From NCBI GenBank assembly GCA_045597045.1, contig JAZODN010000025.1, forward strand, positions 1 to 53,003: DNA of 53,003 nt, written 5' to 3'. How positions within the stretch are numbered: position 1 is the first letter of the stretch; every line of letters begins with the position of its first letter. Shown piece by piece: positions 1 through 7,525 of this stretch. The notes under the pieces are model-generated. The model saw only the letters and a program-made list of their open reading frames with translations, was not told the DNA's origin and made no database searches. Source of the DNA: SIG588 sp045597045. GTDB taxonomy: Bacteria; Bacillota; Clostridia; Oscillospirales; Acutalibacteraceae. The position numbers and the translations under genes are program-made.

Positions 1-2
1 CC

Positions 3-71
3 ACAACCACCACAACCACTACAACCACTACAACCACTACAACCACTACAACCACTACAACCACCACGACC
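3..71 (+). repeat. 9-bp tandem repeat encoding poly-threonine
   Basis: The unit ACAACCACT is repeated perfectly from 12 to 56, with degenerate copies on both sides. It is in frame and encodes Thr-Thr-Thr per unit. Such arrays change length easily by slippage, which would vary the linker length without breaking the frame. Confidence 0.9.
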
Positions 72-686
72 AAACCAACCACCCTGCCCGAAGAGAATCG
101 AACAACGGTGATTTGTACGATGACCACAACTGTACCTACCCTCTCGGTGGACGATATGCGTGAACGCCAACTGCAAATGACGCTGAACGGCAAAACCATA
201 CGCTTGTCCTTCGAAAGGGAGGAAATGTATGAAGAAAAACGGGGGAAAACGCATATTCTCTACGTATATAAAGGAAAGACCGCTTCGGGCGTTTTCGTGC
301 TGTGCAAGGTGGTTCCGTCGAAAAATCAAATTCACTCCATCTCTTATGACGTTCCTCTTGAGGCGGGGAGAATGTCGGAAGAGGATACGCGTGCTTTTTT
401 GTTAACGGAGTTGAAAAAGATGGGGTTTGAAGGATTGACGGAGGAAAATGTGTCGGTGAGGATAATGGGGCACAAGGGGCTGGCCGGAGCATGCTTTGCC
501 AATTTTAATATACATGTGTCGCCCGATGAACAGCTGGTAGGCGTTGTGCGGCTATCCGGCCGTCAACTGACGATTGTGCTGCTGAGAACGGCACACGTGA
601 CAGAAAGAAGCGGAGCGTCCTGGGTGAGTAGTGAGCCGTTTTTCACCGATTATTCCTGCCCGTACTTAACGCCGCGTTGGGTGTGA
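3..686 (+). CDS. Thr-rich-linker surface protein, C-terminal part (5' end outside window)
   Basis: The reading frame is open to the left edge, so only the C-terminal part is present. The first ~25 codons are almost all threonine (ACA/ACC/ACT), followed by a Lys-Pro-Thr-Thr stretch and then a ~175-residue mixed alpha/beta domain. A Met codon at 108 lies inside the linker and has no ribosome binding site, so I treat the gene as truncated by the window and not as starting there. Similar Thr-rich linkers follow the membrane anchor or lipid anchor in two other proteins here (22.3 kb, 43.8 kb), so this is probably the extracytoplasmic domain of an anchored protein. I do not recognise the C-terminal domain; it has no catalytic motif I can name. 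Confidence 0.7.
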   Translation, partial: TTTTTTTTTTTTTTTTTTTTTTTKPTTLPEENRTTVICTMTTTVPTLSVDDMRERQLQMTLNGKTIRLSFEREEMYEEKRGKTHILYVYKGKTASGVFVLCKVVPSKNQIHSISYDVPLEAGRMSEEDTRAFLLTELKKMGFEGLTEENVSVRIMGHKGLAGACFANFNIHVSPDEQLVGVVRLSGRQLTIVLLRTAHVTERSGASWVSSEPFFTDYSCPYLTPRWV

Positions 687-760
687 ACAGTCAAGCAGGT
701 TTTCGATGACCGTTTTTTGCGCATGTGTTTACACTTTTTGCGATTTTTGCCGCGGAAGAA

Positions 761-789
761 TTGACATTTTTTTCAGTGTGTGTTTTACT
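761..789 (+). promoter_or_regulatory. Putative promoter of the serine hydrolase gene
   Basis: TTGACA (761-766), 17-bp spacer, TTTACT (784-789). The -35 is perfect and the -10 matches at 4 of 6 positions. An inverted repeat TTTCAGT (771-777) / ACTGAAA (787-793) spans the spacer and -10 and could be an operator. Confidence 0.55.
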
Positions 790-903
790 GAAATATAGCA
801 GGATGGCGTGAAGTCGTTGTGGATCTTTCGCCACGGATACCGTCGGTGCTCGCCATGGTGATTGCACTTTAACATTTTACATCTTGCATAAGGAGTGGAA
901 ACT

Positions 904-2385
904 ATGCTGCAAAAAGTGTCGCCCGAATCGGTGGGGATTTCGTCCGAAAAGGTGCTGAAATTTATTAAAACATTAGAAAAGAACCACTTGCATACCCACA
1001 GCTTGTTGCTCACGCGGGGGGATGCGGTCTTCTGCGAAAAATACTACGCCCCGTTTGATGAGACATTCAAACACCGCATGTATTCGGTGTCAAAAAGTTT
1101 TGTGTCGGTGGCGATCGGTCTGCTGATTGAAGACGGCAAGCTGTCGCTCGAGGATAAGTTTGTTTCCTTTTTTCCCGACTACACTGAGGGTATGAATGAC
1201 CCGTGGTTCGAGGAAATGACTGTGCGCGATGCGCTTATGATGTGCACCTGCACGCCGTCTATGCCCGATTGGTTTGCAAGCGGCACGAAAGACCGCACGG
1301 AGATCTACTTTGAGGGCCATGCCACCATGATTCCCGGCACACGGTTCCAGTATGACAGCCCGGGTTCGTATATGCTCGGTGTGATTGTGGAAACCATCAC
1401 GGGCAAGTCGTTCTTAGAGTTTATGAAGGAACGGTTTTTAAATGCCATCGGTTTTTCTCCCGACGCCTATTGCATTGAGTGCCCCGGTGGCCACTCCTTT
1501 GCCGATTCGGGTGTGATGTGCACCGCACGTGATCTGTGGCGGTTTGCCCGTTTTGTGATGAATGGCGGCACATGGGAAGGTGTGCGGTATATGAACGAGG
1601 CATATCTTCGAGAAGCTGTTGCTTTTCAAGTGGCCAACAATGCCCGTGATATGGACCATTACGGCGGTTATGGCTACGGCTATCAGATTTGGAAGGCGCC
1701 GCGTGACGGTTTTGCTTTCATTGGCATGGGGGATCAGTTTGCCATTTGCGACCCTGCCACCGATACCATTTTGATCATTAATTCCGACAACCAGGGGGAT
1801 CCGTTTTCCCGATCGGTACTGTATCAATCGCTGTATAGCCTGATTGTGGAGGAAATGGGGGAACCGCTGCCGGAAAACGAGGAGGCACTCGCAGCGCTTC
1901 GTGCGCACGAGCAAGGCGATACGCTGTGCGCACTGTCATGCGGCGTTGGCAGTGCATTTGCCAACGAACTTTCGGGGCGTACCTATCGTCTCGAAAAAAA
2001 CAATATGCAGATCTCATGGTTTCGCTTTGAGTTTGAGGGAGACGGCGGCGTGTTGCATTACGAAAACGCACAGGGCGTGAAAGCGCTGCCGTTTGGCATC
2101 GGTCACAACGTGTTTGGCAAATTTCCGCAAGAGGGTTATGCCGATTTGGTGGCGACGGTGGGTGAGCCGGGCCACTGTTACGATTGTGCCGTATCGGCCC
2201 AATGGCAAGAGGAACTGAAATTGCATTTGTGTGTGCAGATTATCGACAAATATTTCGGCAATTGTAACATGGTGTTCTCTTTCAAGGATCGCCGCGTGGT
2301 AGTCATGATGCAAAAGGTCGCGGAAGCGTTCTTAAATGAGTATCAAGGCACGGCGTTTGGCGAGTGGGCGGAAGAATTGGCATAG
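904..2385 (+). CDS. Serine hydrolase, beta-lactamase/penicillin-binding-protein fold (class C-like)
   Basis: A 493-residue protein of the beta-lactamase-related family (DD-peptidase, esterase or amidase activities occur in this family). The SxxK motif is S61-V-S-K64, and Y150-D-S lies where the family's Tyr motif is expected. No signal peptide is visible, so it is probably cytoplasmic and not a classical PBP. The C-terminal ~150 residues look like the beta-barrel extension often found on such esterases. I chose ATG 904 because AGGAG at 891-895 lies 8 bases upstream; a GTG at 895 in the same frame would overlap the ribosome binding site. It is monocistronic, with a terminator right after the stop. 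The substrate cannot be deduced. Confidence 0.8.
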   Translation: MLQKVSPESVGISSEKVLKFIKTLEKNHLHTHSLLLTRGDAVFCEKYYAPFDETFKHRMYSVSKSFVSVAIGLLIEDGKLSLEDKFVSFFPDYTEGMNDPWFEEMTVRDALMMCTCTPSMPDWFASGTKDRTEIYFEGHATMIPGTRFQYDSPGSYMLGVIVETITGKSFLEFMKERFLNAIGFSPDAYCIECPGGHSFADSGVMCTARDLWRFARFVMNGGTWEGVRYMNEAYLREAVAFQVANNARDMDHYGGYGYGYQIWKAPRDGFAFIGMGDQFAICDPATDTILIINSDNQGDPFSRSVLYQSLYSLIVEEMGEPLPENEEALAALRAHEQGDTLCALSCGVGSAFANELSGRTYRLEKNNMQISWFRFEFEGDGGVLHYENAQGVKALPFGIGHNVFGKFPQEGYADLVATVGEPGHCYDCAVSAQWQEELKLHLCVQIIDKYFGNCNMVFSFKDRRVVVMMQKVAEAFLNEYQGTAFGEWAEELA

Positions 2386-2392
2386 TAGAGTG

Positions 2393-2424
2393 AAAGACAC
2401 CCTCGGGAGAGGGTGTCTTTTTTT
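2393..2424 (+). terminator. Rho-independent terminator of the serine hydrolase gene
   Basis: Perfect stem GACACCCTC / GAGGGTGTC with loop GGGA, flanked by A and T runs; seven T follow (2418-2424). Confidence 0.92.
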
Positions 2425-2514
2425 CGGTAGAGTGATGCTTTTTAGCAGTAGGTGGACCTTGTGACGGCAATGTGATACAGTATATCTATCAATGCTTGAA
2501 AGGAAAAGCACTTT

Positions 2515-3351
2515 ATGAGAACTGTGAAGATCGTTGCCGATTCCGCTGCCAATGTTATTGCATTGGAACGTGTGGATTTTGCGGTCGTACCGCTGAAAAT
2601 TGTGACCGAGACGGCAGAGTTCGTGGATGCGCCGTCGTTGGATGTGGCGGATATGACGGCCTATTTTGACCGTTACAAAGGCACTTCTAAGACGTCTTGT
2701 CCCAATCCGGCAGATTTTTTAGAGGCGTTTGGTGATGCCGAGGATGTGTTTTGTGTGACGATCACAAGCGGTCTTTCGGGCAGCTACAACGCCGCGTGCG
2801 TGGCCAAAACCATGTATGAAGCGGAACACGTCGGCGCGCGTGTGTGGTTGATCGATACGCTTTCGGCCGGTGCGGAAATGCAACTGATCGTAGAACGCTT
2901 GGCACATTTGGTCGAAAGCGGTCGCTCGTATGAAGACATCATCACAGAGATTACCGCTTATCAAAAACGGACGGGGCTGCTCTTTATGTTAGGCTCGCTT
3001 AAAAATTTTGCGGCAAACGGGCGCGTACCGCTGGCGGTTGCCAAGGCGGCCGGTATTTTGGGGCTTCGTGTGGTGGGGAAGGCGAGCGAAAAAGGCACGC
3101 TGGAACCGTTGGATAAGTGCCGCGGCGAACAGCGTGCCGTTGAGCGCATACTGATGCATCTGCAAGAGGAGGGGTTTGCCGGCGGTAAGGTGTGTGTGGC
3201 GCACAATACCAATGCAGCGGCGGCCAGAGCCTTGCGAGCTTGTATATTGGACATATGGCCGACGGCCGAGGTGGCGGTTGTGGCTTGCCGAGGTTTGTGC
3301 AGCTACTACGCCGAAAAAGGCGGCATGCTTGTGGGATTTGAAAAAGCATAA
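2515..3351 (+). CDS. DegV family fatty-acid-binding protein (copy 1)
   Basis: A 278-residue protein of the DegV/FakB family. Family members bind a fatty acid and present it to the kinase FakA; no fakA is visible in this window. The N-terminal VADSAAN segment, the T-S-C-P-N-P-A-D-F loop (residues ~60-70) and the T-I-T-S-G-L-S-G-S-Y-N motif (~85-95), which holds the fatty-acid head group in known structures, are all present. The C-terminal half has the usual GRVP and HNTNAAAA segments. The ATG at 2515 is preceded by AAAGGAAAA about 10 bases upstream. It stands alone between two terminators. A second, clearly different DegV lies at 10513. Confidence 0.9.
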   Translation: MRTVKIVADSAANVIALERVDFAVVPLKIVTETAEFVDAPSLDVADMTAYFDRYKGTSKTSCPNPADFLEAFGDAEDVFCVTITSGLSGSYNAACVAKTMYEAEHVGARVWLIDTLSAGAEMQLIVERLAHLVESGRSYEDIITEITAYQKRTGLLFMLGSLKNFAANGRVPLAVAKAAGILGLRVVGKASEKGTLEPLDKCRGEQRAVERILMHLQEEGFAGGKVCVAHNTNAAAARALRACILDIWPTAEVAVVACRGLCSYYAEKGGMLVGFEKA

Positions 3352-3356
3352 AAGAA

Positions 3357-3395
3357 CGGCGAAGAAGAAACATCGGTTCTTCTTCGCCGCTTTTT
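3357..3395. terminator. Bidirectional terminator between the DegV and P-II-like genes
   Basis: 13-bp stem CGGCGAAGAAGAA (3357-3369) / TTCTTCTTCGCCG (3377-3389), followed by TTTTT on the plus strand. It serves the convergent genes on both sides; the minus-strand tail is A-rich in the plus reading at 3345-3356. Confidence 0.85.
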
Positions 3396-3396
3396 G

Positions 3397-4080
3397 TTAC
3401 AGACCCATCACTTCATCGACCGGCAGTGAGACGACCAGTCCTTTTGCTTTGCTGTGCATGCCGTAGGCTTCGCTGACGGCTTTCATGATGGCGAGTTTTT
3501 CTTCGTGATCCGCCAAAATCAGCACGATTTCTTTTTCTTCCTGCACGCTGAGACCCCAAAAACCCGTGGCGTCCCCGTTTTCGATACCGCGGCTGTGAAT
3601 GATCGTGCCGCCGCCGGCACCTGCTGCACGCGCAGTGTTCATCACGTCGCCGCCAAAACCGCGATCCACGGTGGCTGCAATCAACACGTATTTGGTATCG
3701 CCCATGGTTATTTCACCCTTTCTGCTGTCGCCTCTTTCGTAATGTTCGGCTGCGCTATCCATCATGCGCAGCATCAGGTTGCTGGCTCCGGTCAACGGGA
3801 TCGTGAAGGCGATGCCGCTGTTCACCGCATCTAACCGCAAACGCGAATGCAGCGTTTGCAGCATTTGTCGGCCGAGCGCGCGCGGCACGTAACTTATCAG
3901 CACGCTTTTATCCACGCTGCCCAAGCCCAGTGTGTCCATAATTTCGCTGGACGCCGTGCCTTCCGCATTCATTCGAAACTGCAGCGGCAGGTTGCTTTGC
4001 AAAAACATATCGGCGGCTTTTTCTGCCAATTTCGGAGTAGCGATCAAAATCAACATTTGATATACTTTCTGTTCACTCAT
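3397..4080 (-). CDS. Tandem P-II-like regulatory protein
   Basis: A 227-residue soluble protein that seems to contain two P-II (GlnB-like) ferredoxin folds in a row. The first is at residues ~6-105. The second, at ~125-225, holds G-A-G-G-G-T-I-I-H-S-R-G, close to the T-loop/ligand-binding strand of P-II-like proteins. P-II-like proteins bind nucleotides or metabolites and gate a membrane partner. The partner here is obvious: the DUF1538 membrane gene ends 12 bases upstream, and its stop codon overlaps this gene's AAGGAGG. It is the last gene of the glycyl-radical operon. The P-II uridylylation tyrosine is not evident. Fold assignment is from motif reading only. Confidence 0.72.
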   Translation of the reverse strand: MSEQKVYQMLILIATPKLAEKAADMFLQSNLPLQFRMNAEGTASSEIMDTLGLGSVDKSVLISYVPRALGRQMLQTLHSRLRLDAVNSGIAFTIPLTGASNLMLRMMDSAAEHYERGDSRKGEITMGDTKYVLIAATVDRGFGGDVMNTARAAGAGGGTIIHSRGIENGDATGFWGLSVQEEKEIVLILADHEEKLAIMKAVSEAYGMHSKAKGLVVSLPVDEVMGL

Positions 4081-4092
4081 GCAGCCGCCTCC

Positions 4093-5613
4093 TTATTCCA
4101 AGTCGATAATGTCGTCGCTGTCGGCGGTGAGGCCGGGATGCAGCAACGCTGCTTTTTCGAGTTTTTTCGTTTTGACACGATACACAATGCCCATGATCTG
4201 AATGGCAATCAGGGGGGTGAGTGCAACCAGCGCTACCACGCCGAAGGCATCCGTCATCAGGTTGCCGCCAAGTGCTTGGCAGGTACCGATGCTTAACGGC
4301 AGCAAGAAGGTCGAGGTCATCGGGCCGCTGGCCACACCGCCTGAGTCGAAGGCGATACCCACAAAAATTTTCGGTACAAACAGCGACATTGCAAGGGCAA
4401 TGACGTAGCCGGGTACCAAGATCCAATAAATCGGAATGTTCAAGAGAATACGCAACATGGCAAGACCGATACTGACAGCCACGCCGATGGACATGCTGCG
4501 GTTCATCACTTTCACCGAGATCGCACCGTCGGTTACGTTTTCCACTTGGTGGTTGAGCACCTGAATGGCAGGCTCGGCTTTCACAATGTAATAACCGATC
4601 AGCATGCCGATGGGGATCAAAATCCAGTTGTAGCGGAGAGAAGCCAACTCCGCACCGAGGAAAGCGCCTACGGGTGCAAACCCCACGTTCACGCCGCACA
4701 AAAACAGCACCAGACCGATGAGGGTATAGATCATGCCAACCGTAATGCGCTTAACCTGCCTCTTTTGATAACGGTGGGTGAGTAACTGAAACAGCACAAA
4801 AACCACCGCGATGGGAAGCAAAGAGATCAGCACTTCACCGCCGTATGTCGGCAGTTCATAGGCAAACACACGCACCACGTCACGGGTGGTGAGCACCTTG
4901 GCAATTTCCCCGAGAGAATACGCAGCCTCGGTGGGTTTGAAGAAACAGCCGAGAAGCAGTACCGCCAAAATGGGGCCGACACTGGAAAGAGCCACCAATC
5001 CAAAACTGTCACTGGCGGCATCTTTGCCGCTGCGCACCGATGCTAAACCGATACCCAATGCCATGATAAACGGCACGGTCATCGGGCCGGTGGTCACGCC
5101 GCCGGAATCAAAAGCCACCGCTAAAAAATCGCGCGGAACAAAGAAGGAGAGGATAATCAGCAGTGTGTATAACACGATCAGCAATCGGGACAGATCGATA
5201 TGATAACGGATACGCACAATCGCCACCGCCAAAAACAGACCAACGCCAAAGGCAACCGTTAAGATCAGCGTTAAGTCAGGAACAGAGGGCACTTGATGTG
5301 CCAACACCTGCAGATCGGGTTCCGATACGGTGATAATTGCACCCATGATAAACCCGATCAGCAGCACCGCCAAAACCTTTTTCGTTTTGGAGATCTGCAC
5401 GCCGACACCTTCGCCGATGGGGGTCATGGCCATTTCGGCACCGAGTTGGAAAAAGCCCATGCCGAAGATCAGCAGTACGGCACCTGCCAAAAACATCACC
5501 ATGGTACCCAGAGAAATCGGCACCAGGAAAACGCTGATCAGTAGCACGATACCGGTGATCGGCAGCACCGCCGAAAGCGATTCCAATGTTTTTTCTCGCA
5601 GTTTAGGATTCAA
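4093..5613 (-). CDS. DUF1538 family membrane protein (internally duplicated antiporter-like)
   Basis: A 506-residue, very hydrophobic protein with about 12-14 membrane segments. It has two homologous halves: A-F-D-S-G-G-V-T-T-G-P-M-T near residue 165 and A-F-D-S-G-G-V-A-S-G-P-M-T near residue 420, each followed by a D-(S/A)-F-G-(L/V)-V-A-L segment. These are hallmarks of DUF1538. From memory, a two-gene DUF1538 system (UmpAB of Halomonas) was reported as a Na+(K+)/H+ antiporter; here both units are fused in one chain. The start is TTG at 5613 with GGAAAGG 10 bases upstream. It lies 39 bases after the dehydrogenase gene and 12 bases before the P-II-like gene, so it probably belongs to the same transcript and is gated by that partner (inference). 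Confidence 0.82.
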   Translation of the reverse strand: MNPKLREKTLESLSAVLPITGIVLLISVFLVPISLGTMVMFLAGAVLLIFGMGFFQLGAEMAMTPIGEGVGVQISKTKKVLAVLLIGFIMGAIITVSEPDLQVLAHQVPSVPDLTLILTVAFGVGLFLAVAIVRIRYHIDLSRLLIVLYTLLIILSFFVPRDFLAVAFDSGGVTTGPMTVPFIMALGIGLASVRSGKDAASDSFGLVALSSVGPILAVLLLGCFFKPTEAAYSLGEIAKVLTTRDVVRVFAYELPTYGGEVLISLLPIAVVFVLFQLLTHRYQKRQVKRITVGMIYTLIGLVLFLCGVNVGFAPVGAFLGAELASLRYNWILIPIGMLIGYYIVKAEPAIQVLNHQVENVTDGAISVKVMNRSMSIGVAVSIGLAMLRILLNIPIYWILVPGYVIALAMSLFVPKIFVGIAFDSGGVASGPMTSTFLLPLSIGTCQALGGNLMTDAFGVVALVALTPLIAIQIMGIVYRVKTKKLEKAALLHPGLTADSDDIIDLE

Positions 5614-5652
5614 ATCGCCACAGCCTTTCCGTAAAATCCGAAGCGTCGTTCT

Positions 5653-6747
5653 TTATTTCACCAATACGGTTTTGATGTTCTTGCCCGCGTTGGCATCGGC
5701 AAATGCTTCGTTCACGTGTGCGATGGGGTAGGGTGTGGCCAATGCGGCGATCGTCGGTTGCAGGTCGGGATTCTCTGCTAAAAACGTTACGTAGTCGTGT
5801 ACGTCGGGGAAAGAATACTGAGAAGAGCCGAGAATTTGCAGTGCTTTAAAGGTGATGAGCTGCGGCTGGATGGCCACAGAACCGGATTCGCTGTATTGAC
5901 CGGGGATGAGATACACACCACGGTTGCGCAGGATGGCAATGCCCTGTGCCACGGCAGCCGGCGCGCCCGAAGCCTCAAAGCACAGATCCACACCGAGTCC
6001 GTTGTTTTCGGCCTGCAAGGCGGCGGTTACGGCGGGTTCGCCTTCTGCTTTTAGACTGAACACACGGTCGGCCCCCAATAGACGGGCAGCTTCGTCGCGC
6101 TTGGTGTTAGCTCCCGTTGTGATAGCATACACCTTTTCAATGCCCAAACGCTTCAAATACATCACCGCGAACAGGCCCACAGGGCCGAGACCCTGCACCA
6201 CCGCCACCTTCATTTGGGAGAGGGCGATGTTGGCACGCTCTGCCAAGCGGAAGGCATGGATGGCGGTAGGGCCGGGGCAGGCAAAGATAGCGGCTACTGT
6301 GGGATCCACCCCCACAGGCACCTTGATAAGGTTGGTGAGGGGAGTGTAGTTCACTTCGGTATATCCGCCGTAAAGATGGGGTGCCACTTCAATGTCGCCG
6401 CCGTTGGTGAGACCCATGTTCACACAGTTGGCATCGTCACCGCTTTGGCAAAGTGCACATTCGCCGCACGGCACGGCAATGTCGGCAATCACTGCATCCC
6501 CTTTGGCTAAGTCGAACTTGGCAGCTTCGACGGCATCTGCAGCCGTGATGCGCCCCACGAATTCATGGCCGATGATGGCGGGGGCGCTTTCTTCCAATTT
6601 GCCGTTGTGAATGTGCAGGTCGGTTCCGCACACGCCGCTGGCAATCAGTTCCAGCTGTGCGTAGCCGGATGGTGGCGGTGTCACGGGAAATTCGCGCACC
6701 TCAAAGGGGTGTTCTGCCCCCATAAAAACAGCCGCTTTGGCTTTCAT
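5653..6747 (-). CDS. Zinc-dependent medium-chain alcohol/polyol dehydrogenase
   Basis: A 364-residue medium-chain dehydrogenase/reductase. The N-terminal catalytic domain has G-V-C-G-T-D-L-H (catalytic zinc Cys, ~residue 39), G-H-E-F-V-G (His-Glu pair, ~61-62) and the structural-zinc lobe C-G-E-C-A-L-C-x7-C (~94-108). The Rossmann segment V-Q-G-L-G-P-V-G-L (~185-193) binds NAD(P). Closest families are sorbitol, threonine or butanediol dehydrogenases. It starts 9 bases after the activase gene, so it probably handles the product of the glycyl radical enzyme, reducing an aldehyde or ketone or oxidising an alcohol with NAD(P)(H). The substrate is not readable from the sequence. Confidence 0.87.
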   Translation of the reverse strand: MKAKAAVFMGAEHPFEVREFPVTPPPSGYAQLELIASGVCGTDLHIHNGKLEESAPAIIGHEFVGRITAADAVEAAKFDLAKGDAVIADIAVPCGECALCQSGDDANCVNMGLTNGGDIEVAPHLYGGYTEVNYTPLTNLIKVPVGVDPTVAAIFACPGPTAIHAFRLAERANIALSQMKVAVVQGLGPVGLFAVMYLKRLGIEKVYAITTGANTKRDEAARLLGADRVFSLKAEGEPAVTAALQAENNGLGVDLCFEASGAPAAVAQGIAILRNRGVYLIPGQYSESGSVAIQPQLITFKALQILGSSQYSFPDVHDYVTFLAENPDLQPTIAALATPYPIAHVNEAFADANAGKNIKTVLVK

Positions 6748-6756
6748 AACAAATTC

Positions 6757-7521
6757 CTACCCTTCTATTTTTACTTGCACATACTGTGCATATAGCGCTG
6801 CTAACGCCGCACGCTGATCAGCGGTGGGCGGCATGTGGTTTTTGTAAGCATAGTCCAATCCCATGGCCTCGTATTTTGCATTGCCCAAACGGTGGAAGGG
6901 CAGCAGATCGGCTTCCTTTATATTCAGCGAACGCAACAACTTGCCGATTGCCCGAATTGAATCTTCGTCGGTGTTAAAATCGGGGATCAGCGGAATGCGC
7001 ACGGTAAAAGGCACGCCGTCTCGTGCTAAGGAGGCAAGATTGGCCGTTACAAGATCCAAGTCGCCGCCGATGGCGCGATATTTCGATGCGTCGGCGGTTT
7101 TAAGATCGAATAGATAGCCGTTTACCACGGGATTCAGGGTCTCAAAGGCGGTGTACGGCACACAGCCGGCGGTATCAATCAGCACGGAAATGCCATGCGT
7201 TTTCAATAATCCGGCCAATTGCGCGGCTTCATTGGCTTGCAGCATAACTTCGCCGCCGGAAAAAGTGACGCCGCCGCCGCTTTGGTCAAAAAACGGGCGG
7301 TCTTCCAACAGTTCCGGCAACAGTTCTTCGGAAGAAACGCACACGCCGCGCGTTTCGGTCTTACCGTTGCGATAGTGCAGCGCGGTGGTTTCGGCTGCCA
7401 AGTTTTCGGGATTGTGACACCATGGGCAAAAGAGGTGGCAGCCTTTGAAAAACACGGTTGTGCGGATGCCCGGGCCGTCGCCAACCGAAAAATGTTGAAT
7501 GTTGGATATGTTCAGCAGCAT
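6757..7521 (-). CDS. Glycyl-radical enzyme activating enzyme (radical SAM)
   Basis: A 254-residue radical-SAM protein. The C-H-L-F-C-P-W-C motif (CxxxCxxC, residues ~28-35) binds the [4Fe-4S] cluster that cleaves S-adenosylmethionine, and F-S-G-G-E-V (~92-97) is the SAM-binding GGE motif. It abstracts H from the glycine of its partner to make the stable glycyl radical. The ferredoxin-like insert with two extra clusters, common in activases of glycerol/choline/hydroxyproline-type enzymes, is absent; the chain is as short as PflA. It starts 4 bases after the stop of the glycyl radical enzyme, as expected for a dedicated pair. Confidence 0.93.
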   Translation of the reverse strand: MLLNISNIQHFSVGDGPGIRTTVFFKGCHLFCPWCHNPENLAAETTALHYRNGKTETRGVCVSSEELLPELLEDRPFFDQSGGGVTFSGGEVMLQANEAAQLAGLLKTHGISVLIDTAGCVPYTAFETLNPVVNGYLFDLKTADASKYRAIGGDLDLVTANLASLARDGVPFTVRIPLIPDFNTDEDSIRAIGKLLRSLNIKEADLLPFHRLGNAKYEAMGLDYAYKNHMPPTADQRAALAALYAQYVQVKIEG

Positions 7522-7525
7522 ACAC

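Noticed and set aside
3..71. Short tandem repeat that could be taken for a CRISPR array edge
   Set aside because: The unit is 9 bp without spacers and is in frame as Thr codons of an open reading frame.
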